From Tetraselmis striata (lineage: Eukaryota > Chlorophyta > Chlorodendrophyceae > Chlorodendrales > Chlorodendraceae): DNA of 64,000 bases. Shown here one piece after another: positions 40,751 to 49,928 of this stretch. The number at the start of each line of letters is the position of its first letter. The first letter of the stretch is position 1. Where the stretch lies: the NCBI GenBank assembly GCA_006384855.1, contig VCJN01003222.1, positions 589,192 through 653,191 of the forward strand. Reading direction: 5' to 3'. The notes under the pieces are model-generated. The model saw nothing but the letters and a program-made list of their open reading frames with translations. It ran no database searches and was not told the origin of the DNA. The translations under genes and the position numbers were made by a program.

Positions 40751-41596
40751 ATGAACCGCCACACCTTCGGGACTTCAGAACAGAGTATCGAGTTCCCCGG
40801 CCCGCTTATCGGGTTTGGTATGGATAAAGTTAGGATGGCGTTCGTCGAGCTCTTCGGGAAAGGCTTTTCGATCGACCCGGGTCTTCTTTCTGCGCTTCTA
40901 ACGTCGGTCGAGACAACGTTGTCAGAATCAGACATTGCTTTTCTCTTTGAATTTGAACAAACAATGGTCGTCTCTCAAGCACACCTCGGCGTGAACACAG
41001 TCAACGATATGGGTACGCGCACAGAAACGGACGTTAGTGCAAACATCTCGGGATCGAGTCTCTCCTATACATACGATGTGGGTGCCCCAAACGCTCTCCG
41101 GTACTACTGGATTAGGCTCATCGATGGCAGCGGAAACGAGAGCATCACCCCTCTTGGCGCTTATACAACACAAGACAACACCGACCCGGTCATCTCCACC
41201 TTCACACTGGCCGCCGGTACCCCAGCTACCTCGGAGATCGCAGTCACGATCTCGGCTACCGACAATGACGCGGTACAGTCTTTGTACCTATGGGTCTCAG
41301 ACACACAAACCACCGCCCCTACTGCCGCCGAAATCAAGGCTTCGGGAACAGCTCTCGCTGGTAATGTCACGTCTCACACGGTTACGGGGCTATCGCCGGG
41401 GACCTCATACTACGGATGGCTACTGGCGCGAGATCAGGTAGGGAACGAGAGCGCAGTCGCAGCTTCAACTCCTACTACGCTCACAACCGCTGCTGATACA
41501 ACTCCCCCGACACTGGACTCGTCTACGCTGACGGCTACGGCTGGATCTGAGGAGACGGCCGTCGATATAGGCCTCTCCTTTTCCGACACGGCATGA
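40751..41596 (+). CDS. FN3-like repeat protein, putative attachment factor
   Basis: 281 residues from ATG 40751 (MNRHTFGTSEQSIEFPGP); an upstream TTG frame extension is ignored. The N-terminal ~85 residues look like a virion-anchoring domain (PLIGFGMDKVRMAFVELFGK). Then come beta-sandwich repeats with fibronectin-III features (YYWIRLIDGSGNES, ITPLGAYTT, and TVTGLSPGTSYYGWLLARD). The last repeat stops abruptly after LSFSDTA, so the C-terminus may be truncated. The middle repeat is similar to the protein at 42337. Probably a spike or receptor-binding component. Confidence 0.6.
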   Translation: MNRHTFGTSEQSIEFPGPLIGFGMDKVRMAFVELFGKGFSIDPGLLSALLTSVETTLSESDIAFLFEFEQTMVVSQAHLGVNTVNDMGTRTETDVSANISGSSLSYTYDVGAPNALRYYWIRLIDGSGNESITPLGAYTTQDNTDPVISTFTLAAGTPATSEIAVTISATDNDAVQSLYLWVSDTQTTAPTAAEIKASGTALAGNVTSHTVTGLSPGTSYYGWLLARDQVGNESAVAASTPTTLTTAADTTPPTLDSSTLTATAGSEETAVDIGLSFSDTA

Positions 41597-41614
41597 TCTC
41601 TTCGCCTCTAGATA

Positions 41615-41830
41615 ATGAGCAACTCTGTGGTTACCGTTAACATCAGCCAGTTCAGAAGCAACACTCCAACCATTGCAACCTTCGTGGGGCGAAACACTTT
41701 GCTTGGGTTTACGACTTCGATCAAAACCAACTCGTTGGGGTACGAAATATCCGATATTGCAAGCCGTCAAAATCTTGAGATTGGGTTTAGCGATCCTTCG
41801 ATACATGGCCAAATTGTATTCCGAAACTAA
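41615..41830 (+). CDS. Small beta-rich protein
   Basis: 71 residues (MSNSVVTVNISQFRSNTPTI, then LGYEISDIASRQNLEIGFSD, then QIVFRN). The alternating hydrophobic pattern suggests a small beta structure. It lies 18 bp after the FN3 gene and 3 bp before the two-TM gene, all in one direction. Function unknown. Confidence 0.6.
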   Translation: MSNSVVTVNISQFRSNTPTIATFVGRNTLLGFTTSIKTNSLGYEISDIASRQNLEIGFSDPSIHGQIVFRN

Positions 41831-41833
41831 AAA

Positions 41834-42331
41834 ATGAGCGCCGGCTCCGACTCAGTCAGTATCGACATCGAAAATCCGTTATTGCTTCGGTGGCGCGAGT
41901 TATCCAGAAAACAACGAAAGATTCATGGGGACGCTTACCGGTATTTCAAGAAACGGTACGATGCGGTGATATACAGCAACATTATGATCAGTTTGGCGGT
42001 CGGATGCGTTAACATTGTTTTCGGTATTAGGCATACCGGCGAAATCGGTATAGCCGTGACCGTATCCGGCTGCCTTTCGCTCCTCGCGGGAGCCGTTTCG
42101 AGCCTGTCCAGTACAATGGGATGGTCGGAACGTTATAACAAACACGATGAGGTATCCACGAGATACTCCGAGCTGGTCCGGGAGATCAATATGGAATCAT
42201 TTTTAAGTTCGGTGGACGACGGGGCGTACCGTAATATTTCTGATTTCATAAGGCACGTCGCGTCGGACATCACGAGACTGGAGGAAAGGGCACCCCAGAT
42301 CCCGAAATCGCTGGAAAATTGCTCTTCATAA
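41834..42331 (+). CDS. SLATT-like two-transmembrane protein
   Basis: 165 residues. An N-terminal basic helix (RWRELSRKQRKIHGDAYRYF) is followed by TM1 (about 44-64, YSNIMISLAVGCVNIVF), TM2 (about 72-92, GIAVTVSGCLSLLAGAVSSL) and then a long amphipathic helix (GWSERYNKHDEVSTRYSEL, then REINMESF). This order is the layout of SLATT domains, known as predicted membrane effectors in prokaryotic immune systems and also found in algal large DNA viruses. In a virus-like element it may permeabilise membranes at exit or entry, or act against competing viruses; these are inferences. Confidence 0.55.
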   Translation: MSAGSDSVSIDIENPLLLRWRELSRKQRKIHGDAYRYFKKRYDAVIYSNIMISLAVGCVNIVFGIRHTGEIGIAVTVSGCLSLLAGAVSSLSSTMGWSERYNKHDEVSTRYSELVREINMESFLSSVDDGAYRNISDFIRHVASDITRLEERAPQIPKSLENCSS

Positions 42332-42336
42332 GCAAA

Positions 42337-43119
42337 ATGAGCGGCTTCTCGGAGATACGTTTGTATCAGAACACCACAAACAACATCCCAGTCGGGTCGT
42401 TTACAACGGTGACATCGGATTTCATAGGCACCGCGACCAGCACTATCGACCCCGGTGTGAGCTACGATTACGATAACGGTTTGAAAACGGTAACAGGTCT
42501 ATCACCCGGAACTCAATATTGGTTTTGGGTAGAACTCATCGATGGCGAAGGGAACTCGTCGGGAATTCAGCCCCTAGGTAGCCATACAACCAGTGTACCA
42601 GCTGTTCCGGTCCCAGCACTTAGTGGTTATAGCGACCAGGGATACACAGTGACCGAGTCGGGTAATGCTGCTGTGAACTATGTCGGTTGGCGAGCGTTTG
42701 ACCGGATCTTCGGTGCGTCGTTCGAGGCGTGGGTAGCCGATCCTAACATGGACCCACCTCACTTCCTCGCCATCCAGCTTCCGGCACCCGCCACGGTTAC
42801 CGGCGTACGGCTGTGGAATACGGAATCATGGATCCACCTGGTAGGCGAGTTTTCAACTCTTCAGGGATCTAATGACGGGTTAAACTGGACCGAGCTCGCC
42901 GATTACACAAACATGGCTTACACCGTTATCCCCTCCGCAGACAAGGCTACGAATGCTTTCTTTCAAGAGGACTTTGATTCCGATGACATCCCCGCTGACA
43001 ACGCATACCTGTTTCAGGGTAGTGTCACAACCCCAGCTTCGTACACGCACTACCGACTTCTTATGACGGTTGACGAAGGGCCTCCACCGCGATTTAGCGA
43101 GGTCGTTTTGGTGGTGTGA
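42337..43119 (+). CDS. FN3 plus discoidin-like (F5/8 type C) attachment protein
   Basis: 260 residues from ATG 42337 (MSGFSEIRLYQNTTNN). An FN3-like domain (to about residue 90: TVTGLSPGTQYWFWVELIDG, then IQPLGSHTT) repeats the module seen at 40751. The C-terminal ~150 residues have the discoidin layout: WRAFDRIFGASFEAWVAD, then HFLAIQLPAPATVTGVRLW, then LQGSNDGLNWTEL and a final YTHYRLLMTVDEG, then FSEVVL. Discoidin folds bind sugars or lipids on cell surfaces. It is the last gene of the arm, about 90 bp from the right repeat, and is a good candidate host-recognition protein. Confidence 0.75.
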   Translation: MSGFSEIRLYQNTTNNIPVGSFTTVTSDFIGTATSTIDPGVSYDYDNGLKTVTGLSPGTQYWFWVELIDGEGNSSGIQPLGSHTTSVPAVPVPALSGYSDQGYTVTESGNAAVNYVGWRAFDRIFGASFEAWVADPNMDPPHFLAIQLPAPATVTGVRLWNTESWIHLVGEFSTLQGSNDGLNWTELADYTNMAYTVIPSADKATNAFFQEDFDSDDIPADNAYLFQGSVTTPASYTHYRLLMTVDEGPPPRFSEVVLVV

Positions 43120-43210
43120 GTGTGAGCCCCGCACTTGACCCAAAAATCCCCAAGTAGGGACCCGGCTTAATTATTTTTAATACTGGTCGGGTTTTTAGGG
43201 TTTTAGGAAC

Positions 43211-43608
43211 TACCAGAACTACCGAGAACTACCGAATAGAGTACTGCAATAAGTACTAGGAACCACCGAGAACTACCGAGCTACCGGATCTACCCGCCGA
43301 ACTACCGAAGCTACCTGTAGAACTACCGGAGGTACCAGAACTACCGAGAACTACCGAATAGAGTACTGCAATAAGTACTGGGAACTACCGAGAACTACAG
43401 AGCTACCGGATCTACCCGCCGAACTACCGAAGCTACCTGTAGAACTACGGGTACCGGAGGTACCAGAACTACCGATCACTTCATTTCCCGCCCCGGCAAG
43501 CAGGAGCCCCGGCTTGATTATTTTTTGTACTGGTCGGCGGCTTTGTGGGGGCGTTTGGTGGTCGGGAATGAGCGAAGCGAATTCTTGACCCAAAACACCC
43601 CCTCATAC
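43211..43608. repeat. Right terminal inverted repeat of the virus-like element
   Basis: Inverse of 22681-23068, with two 122-bp-type units and the tip TTGACCCAAAACACCCCC. There are a few mismatches and one small insertion relative to the left copy. Confidence 0.9.
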
Positions 43609-43619
43609 TCTCTCTACAT

Positions 43620-43895
43620 CTAGACCCATCTCCCACATACTCTCTCTAGCTCAATAAGGAAGACCGCCATGTCGTGATTTTGATATGGCACTCTCCAATA
43701 CCGTGGGTTTTCATGTTGCCATCTCTTTATTGACGCCTTGCGGTTATCCTTATTCTCCATGTAGTATTGCTTCGTGTATATGCTCCTATATACCTTGTAG
43801 TCAAGCACGATGTCGCCCCTTTTTACGGATTTGAAGTAATCCGCCACCATTCCCTCCTGCTTGTACCCCCCAGTGACCTCGTCGTAGATACACAT
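43620..43895 (-). CDS. Small basic ORF outside the right terminus
   Basis: 91 residues from ATG 43895 (MCIYDEVTGGYKQEGMVADY, then YKVYRSIYTKQYYMENKDNR, then KRWQHENPRYWRV). The Y-x-x-x-Y-Y-x-E-N-K/H-K pattern resembles the small basic protein at 24342. It sits between the right terminal repeat and a second terminus-like sequence (43955-44075). It is likely a remnant of another related element into or next to which this one inserted. Confidence 0.5.
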   Translation of the reverse strand: MCIYDEVTGGYKQEGMVADYFKSVKRGDIVLDYKVYRSIYTKQYYMENKDNRKASIKRWQHENPRYWRVPYQNHDMAVFLIELERVCGRWV

Positions 43896-43954
43896 TTTGC
43901 TGTTGTATGAGACCCACTAAAACAAAAAGCTGCTTCAAACGCGCTCATTTAGTC

Positions 43955-44075
43955 TGCGGCTTGGTGGGGGCGTTTTGTGGTCGAGAATCTCAGAAAACGA
44001 GCGCAGCGAGTTGTATGAGAATTCTTGACCCAAAACACCCCCACATCCTCTCTCATCGAGGATGAGAGGATGAGA
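43955..44075. repeat. Extra copy of the virus-element terminus
   Basis: GCGGCTTGGTGGGGGCGTTT, then TGTGGTCGAGAAT, then GAATTCTTGACCCAAAACACC repeat the tip of the right terminal repeat (43540-43608) in the same orientation, but with an extra ~30 bp (CTCAGAAAACGAGCGCAGCG) in the middle. Confidence 0.8.
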
Positions 44076-44239
44076 GGCGCTACTAGCCGCCTGTCCGCGG
44101 TGCCCAGTCGGACCGCTATAGGATAAATATCCAATGCCACCAGCATGTTGTAAGAGATTACATCCTGCAACCAACTCAATTCGCCAAAATACTACGAGTA
44201 AGAGCCCTGTTTCACTAAGTACTGCCACAAGTACTTACA

Positions 44240-44860
44240 TGTATAGTATCGCCGAGGCTATATGCGCTTTCATAATCCTTGTATGTTAAATAAAGTCTAA
44301 TAGCGACTATATAGTAAAAGGTCTGCAGCCATCTCGGCAGTTACGGTACGCTCAAAGTCGGGAATATGCGGTGCGGCGCTGCAGATTGCGTGTCAATCTG
44401 CGGCGTATAGTGCCGCGAATATCAGGTATGATAAGCGGTTCTGCCTAGCAATCTATTTAGTATCGCCAAGGCCATGCGCTTCATAATCCTTGTATGTTAT
44501 ACAAAGCCGAATTGTAGAAGGTCAGCAGTCATCTAGGCAGTTACGGCACGCGTACGTCGACAATCTACGTGCGGCGCTGCAGATTGCGTGTCAATCTGCG
44601 GCGTATAGTGCCGCAAATATCAGGTATAAGCGGTACTGCCCAGCAATCTGTATAGTATAGCCGAGGCTATGCGCTTTCATAATCCTTGCTGTATGTCGAA
44701 TAAAGTTTAAGAGTAAACGGTATGCGGCAGCCATATAGGCAGTTACGGCACGCGTAGAGTCGGGAATCTGCGGTGCGACGCTGTACATTGCGTGTCAGTC
44801 TGCGGTGTAGTGCCACGAATATCAGGTATAAGCGGTACTGCGCATTCACAATCCTTTTGT
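44240..44860. repeat. Degenerate tandem repeat, about 200-bp unit, three copies
   Basis: The phrases TAGTATCGCCGAGG, CATAATCCTTG, GGCAGTTACGG and GCGTGTCAATCTGCGGCGTA recur with a spacing of roughly 195-215 bp from 44242, 44455 and 44651. No gene. Confidence 0.8.
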
Positions 44861-45229
44861 GCCATGACGAATGCTTGAGAAAAGGCCAAAACGCGAGCAA
44901 AAATGTACTGTACCGCGAGGTCCTAGTTTTGCTGCTGTTCTTCGAGCCAAATAATCACGTTGCCCGATTAGGGTTTACTGTTCTGCCTTAATATACTATT
45001 TTCCCCGCCGATTGTGCGGGAATATGAGGCACGAAGATATGCACGACGGCTGCCGCGTAACGAGCTACAACCACCTCCCCCTCGGCACCCACCCACACTC
45101 CTCGGCACGCCACTCAGTCAGTGGTCACCCTTGCTAGCCGTGCTAGCCGTCGGAGTGAAGCGCGGGCCACTAGACACCCTTATGACCGAGCCGTACCTAC
45201 GACGTTCAAAGCGCAATGTCGCTTGTGGG

Positions 45230-45265
<36 letters not shown>

Positions 45266-45628
45266 GCCACCGGATTTAGGGCCGATGAAGGACCCCCCAG
45301 ACGCTCGGCGGCGGCGGACGCCTACTCCGCAGGCCGAAGGCACGGCTCCTACCCCAGTACCATAGTCATAGCCAGCCGCACCGACTTAGCGATCCTTGCG
45401 GTGGGTGCGGCGGCAGCCGCCCGCTTTGTACCGTCCTTAACTGGGGTTTCTTGCCGAGCCGGATGTGGATATATCCGGTACAGCTCGGCGCCCGTCCGGC
45501 TGACAGACGTGGCGTAGGCGTCGTCTACGGGTAGGCTGCGATCTGACCGCAACCTGACTACAATCTCGGGGCGCAGTACAGGCAGATTGCTATTCGCGAT
45601 GTTGCTGCCAGTGGGTTTTCGCTACGGT
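44861..45628. other. Intergenic with a G30 run
   Basis: No gene supported. A run of 30 G lies at 45232-45261. The last ~70 bp (AATCTCGGGGCGCAGTACAG, then CGATGTTGCTGCC) are a host repeat also found at 59320-59420, which serves as the empty-site reference for the retrotransposon insertion. Confidence 0.55.
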
Positions 45629-46579
45629 TGCCGCAGCATCCGTCATATCCGCGTGCGCGTGAAGAACGGGACAGCCAAGCCCTTACGGGTCGGCTAGGGT
45701 TAAAGCTAGGGTTCCATACCCGGTTGAGACCACAGGCAGGGCACCTGATTGGTTAGGGTTCCATGCCCTGGCCATAGCCCTGAGCGAGGCGCAAGGAGAC
45801 ATACATACCGGAGATCAGAGACCCGCCCAAGCACACCTAGGCGGGACTTCTAAGGGAACTCAGATAGTACCTCTAATCGGGACCTGTAACAAGGACCCCT
45901 AAGGTAGACTACCTGCAGAAGACGAAGTACTGTACTGCTGCTGGTACAAGGCGCAAGACTCACTGTAGCCGCGGCCGAGTAGTAGTATAGGACTTAATGA
46001 GTACAATTAGACAAAGGCAGTGCGTAATGCGTCTGGCGCGCGGTGCGCGCACGGCGCGCGTGCTATTAGCACTTAGCGTGACGTGCGGCCGCCTTGCCAT
46101 GGCCGCGATCGCGTGCTTATAGAGGGCCTCCGCCTTCTGGCGGTCCCTCTTCCCCCTTGTCTTGCCTGTGTGTGCCTGTGTTTGCCTATGACAGGCATAG
46201 GCAAGAGCCTGTGTACGGGACGGAGACGGTGTAAGAGACGGAGATCGGCTTGAGGAACGAGGGCCAAAGGTAATCACGGTAGCCTGCGTGCTTGTCGTAC
46301 GGTCGCACGCGTGCTGCTCGCTGCATCGTGCGCGCGCGCTGCTGGTGGTGCTGGGTTGTCACCATTCGACCCGGTACCGACGTAAAGTACTGTAGGAACG
46401 GTTGATAGCCGCGACCAGCACTGCATAAAGTACTGCATTGCGTGGCAGTGACCTGTGGAGAGAGGCTTCATTGCCACTGGCATTCACCCCCCTGAGTACG
46501 GGCAAGACCAGCAACGCTGGTCTGAACTAAAGCCCTATAGGCGTCTGAGAGGTGCCTGTAGTGACTTAGGTTCGCGTTC
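45629..46579. repeat. Left LTR (matching part)
   Basis: 951 bp nearly identical to 55580-56530. It lacks the first ~60 bp of the inferred full LTR (present at 55519-55579). The base following is A, so the LTR end would read GTTCA. Confidence 0.9.
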
Positions 46580-47473
46580 AGACAAGGGGGAAGAGCACTC
46601 GTGGGTGAGAGTGAGTGCTAGAGGTGAGGAAAGGTCTAAGGGGTGTTGGAGACAAACCTATATGGGAACTGCTCGTAAGAGTACATAAGACTCGAAGGGT
46701 GAGGGGACAAAACCCACTAGAGGGTGGGCCAGGAAGGCCCTCGGACTAGTGAGGTGACGAGGTGTGGAGTGGTTCGAGTTTCCTTTTGGGTTTGGTGACG
46801 AGCGAGAGGCAAAGGGTTTGCCACCTCTGGGGACATTTTGTGTTTGTGCCTGAGCGAGCCGTGAACAACGGGGCATTGAGTGGACGAAGGGCACTAACGC
46901 CAAGCTAAGTGTGTTGCTGAGTGGCTCTTTCACCCAGCGCGGCCTCTGAGTGAGAGCCACGGCGTGCCGACGCTCTTTCACCATCCCGCGGGAGGTGAGA
47001 GAGCGGCGTGTTCCTTTGGGTACCAATTGGCCTGCTCCGGTTCTTTTGGCCTGCTCCGGTTCTTTTGGCATGCTCCAGTTCAACGACCTGCTCCAGTTTA
47101 ACGGTTCAACGACGACAGGTGGTAGGAGGGAGGCAGGGCGTGAGCCCGGGAGTGGGAGGGCGCCGGCTTCACAGTCGTGTGTCAGTGCCGGAGTGCACTT
47201 GGAGGGAGCGGCATCGCCGCCTGAGGGCCCCGGCGAGGGTGACGGCTGGCGGGTGCGTGGCTCAGCTCGGTGCCAACCTCTTCGTGGCGGTGGTGTGGAT
47301 CTGAGGTTCATCGGCACTGAGTTATACCGGACGTTGGAACTGTTCGTGTAGCGGCTTGAGACGGGTGTGCGCCAACACCGGCGAGGCGACGCGGCAGCGG
47401 CCCTCAGATTTCTGAGGCCGCGTGGACGCAGCCCCACTTCTGAGCTTGAGGGCCCCGGCGTGGGCGACAGCCA
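46580..47473 (+). other. Retrotransposon 5' leader
   Basis: About 0.9 kb between LTR and gag. Includes a short tandem run of GGCCTGCTCCGGTTCTTTTG at about 47029-47090. I do not see a clear tRNA-complementary primer-binding site directly after the LTR. Confidence 0.6.
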
Positions 47474-49928
47474 GTGGACGCGCTGGAAAGCGCAGAGGGC
47501 GGCTTTGCCCTGGGCGACCTGTGGGCAGCACTGGACGAGCTGGAGGAAGACCAGCTGATCGAGGAGGTCGTGGAGGGGCTGCTGAACGACGTAGACGCAT
47601 CCAACCAGGAGGGTGAGGAGTGCGATCACGAAAACGCGTACGCATACAACAGCAGCGAAGCAGAGGACAGCGGAGACGACGAGGACGAGCTCTACTTTTC
47701 CCCGCTGCCAACACGCAACCCTAGGCGAGACACTTTGTACGGACACGCGTACTTTGTGGACGACGCAATGAGCGACGATGAGATGGAGCCGCGGAGGGGC
47801 AAGGGCTCCAGCGGGAGGTTGTGGGCGGGTCACGAGAAGGCGACCTCAGAGCACACGTTTGAGACGTGGAAGAACTCTACGGACTGTGCCATGGAGAAGG
47901 AGCAACAACAGGCATTTGACCGCAACAGACCGTTCAACGAGATCCACGAGGTTCACGTGCTGCGGAGCCGCATTCAGCCAAAGTACTTGGAGTCGCTAGA
48001 GACTACACTCATCAGCCGGGGCATCAAGTACGAGGACTCGAGGATCGTACGGAGGCTGGAAGGCGCAGAACGGCTCGACTACTACCGCCGGTTGTTGGAC
48101 GGCATGTGGGAGGAGCTCGTCAACATCACCAAGCAGATCGAGCTGCATTCGGAGCGGTACAGCAAGTGCCATCGCTCGCCTGGTGAGACTGTGCGCGATT
48201 TCCGCAATCTGTTGCTAACGCACATCAGGGTCAAGAACCTGGTCACCGAGGAGACGACACGCATTGTGGAGATATTGCGCGTCAACGTGGAGTTCATCGA
48301 GCGGGCCTGGGGCAAGACGCGTTTCAGCCCCCGCATCAACTTCGCACAACAACAACTCGTGGACTACACGATGGACACCCAGGTGGACAGGACCTGGGAG
48401 ATGGCTGAGTGGCTCGACAAACAGGAGCGCGGCAGCATTCACATGCGCGCTCACTCGCGCGTCCAGAGCGGAGGCGGCAGGCGGGGTTTTGACCACGAGG
48501 AGCACAACAGTCGCGGTGGCGGTCGCGGCAGCAACAGCCGTGGTCGTGGAGGCAGCCACGGAGAGGGTGGCAACTACCATCGACGTGGAGGTGGAGGAGG
48601 TGATCGTGGAGGCGGGCGCACGGAGAGGAGCGCTTACGCCCGTGATGGAGATGATGGTGGGCGAGGCAGCCACGTCAATGAGGCAGGTTGCTATGGTTGT
48701 GGGTCGAAAGATCACTACAAGAGCGACTGCCCTCTGTGGAGCAAGACGTGCTCTGAGTGTGGCAAGAAGGGCCACATTGCCAAGCGGTGCTGGAAGGCCA
48801 ACCCTGATCTCCGCCCGGAGACCGCCATGGCAGCAACCAATCCCAGGGAGCACATCAGAGTGCGCGAGGAGCCCAAGAAGCCGGACCGCAAGTCGTGCAT
48901 GATGTGTGGCAAGGATGCGGACCATACAACTGAGGAGTGCGGGAAGCTGCGCAAGTTCGTTGCGAACTTGCAGGCGACAGACGGCCACGAACCCAAGTAC
49001 CCGCCGCTCAACGGCTATGCTCAAGTCGTCGGCAGCGAGGAGGGCGAGGTGGTGGGGCTGGCAGCAGCCAGCCAGTTGCGCCCACAGCGTAAGAGCACGG
49101 AGGCTCAACGCCATGGCGTCAACACGGTGCGCATGGAGGACGGAGAACGTGAGGCCAGGCAGCGGAGGGCTGCCTCGCGGCTTCACCACCCCATCGATGG
49201 AGATGGCGCAGCAAATGCACAGCCGTACAGAGCTGACGGCGAAGCTCACCAGCGCAGCTCAGAGCGTCACGGTGCCTGTGTCACTGGCCAACGGCGGTGG
49301 ACAGCCGCGCATGCCACTGATGGAGATCGCCAAGCGGCTGGTCAAGCACGAGCCCGTGGAGGATGGCTGGGAGAAGCATGCTGTCATGCGTGCTCTGGAG
49401 AGCAAGCGAGTCTCCATCAGCTTGATGGAGGCTTACCAGCTCGAGCGCAGCGGCGGCGGGATGATGGAGAGCGTCATGGCAACAGCATGGGGCGGCGGTG
49501 CCCTGAGTACCGAGCCGATCAGCAGCCACGCTCACTCAGCCAGGACCTCGAGCGGGGAGCGCGCCTTCGAGGCAGCGCTGATGATGGTGGAGGAGGTCGC
49601 TGACCAACAAAGCGGCGGCAAGTCTACCGCGGAGGAGAATACCGCTGGCGGAGAGGCTGAGACTGAACGGTCTTTTGCCATTTACCGGCCAGGTCAACTC
49701 GCGAGACAACGCGAGGAGGAGGAAGATCGCAAGCGTGCAAATGCGCAGCGCAATGCCAGCACGGCGGTTGAGGAGGCATCACTATGTCGCCGCAGCGGCA
49801 AGTGGGAACCCGCCACTGACTATCGACGCAGTGCCACTGAGGCAGACATCAGTGAGCAAGCACTACGGCTGCCCAAAGGGTCTGAGACCCGACGCTGCCT
49901 GGAGCAGCAGGCGGAAGTCGCCAACTAG
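47474..49928 (+). pseudogene. gag: Gag with three CCHC zinc knuckles, one frameshift
   Basis: ATG 47474 (MDALESAEGGFALGDLWAAL). Acidic N-terminus, then a helical capsid-like region (about residues 120-310: LDYYRRLLDGMWEELVN, then RDFRNLLLTHIRVKNL), then an RGG-rich basic linker and three knuckles: CYGCGSKDHYKSDC, CSECGKKGHIAKRC and CMMCGKDADHTTEEC. Sense then moves to the +1 frame between about 49150 and 49200 (QQMHSRTELTAKLTSAAQ) and runs to a TAG at 49926. Gag packages RNA and forms particles. The third knuckle has an altered spacing. Confidence 0.8.

Larger units (their letters stand above)
22681..43608. mobile_element. Integrated Polinton-like / adintovirus-like virus, about 21 kb
   Basis: The element is bounded by terminal inverted repeats of about 390 bp whose tips read GTGTTTTGGGTCAAG inward. 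It carries the diagnostic set: protein-primed family B DNA polymerase, A32/FtsK-type packaging ATPase, double-jelly-roll major capsid protein and penton-like protein, plus fibres and several virion-type proteins. Genes are split into a rightward replication arm, a leftward middle block (unknown protein, fibre, penton) and a rightward morphogenesis arm. No retroviral-type integrase, tyrosine recombinase or adenain-type protease is recognised. Broken capsid and fibre genes indicate a relic, although polymerase and ATPase are intact. Confidence 0.9.

Noticed and set aside
43620-43895. Treating this ORF as the last gene of the main virus-like element
   Set aside because: It lies outside the terminal repeat that matches the left end; a second terminus copy beyond it indicates a different, older element.
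45960-46277. 105-codon minus ORF, repeated at 55911-56228
   Set aside because: It lies wholly inside the LTR and is duplicated only because the LTR is; no protein-like features.
46658-47833. 391-codon minus-strand ORF
   Set aside because: It runs antisense through the retrotransposon leader and gag start, has no domain and a Pro/Ser/Arg composition typical of an antisense shadow in GC-rich DNA.
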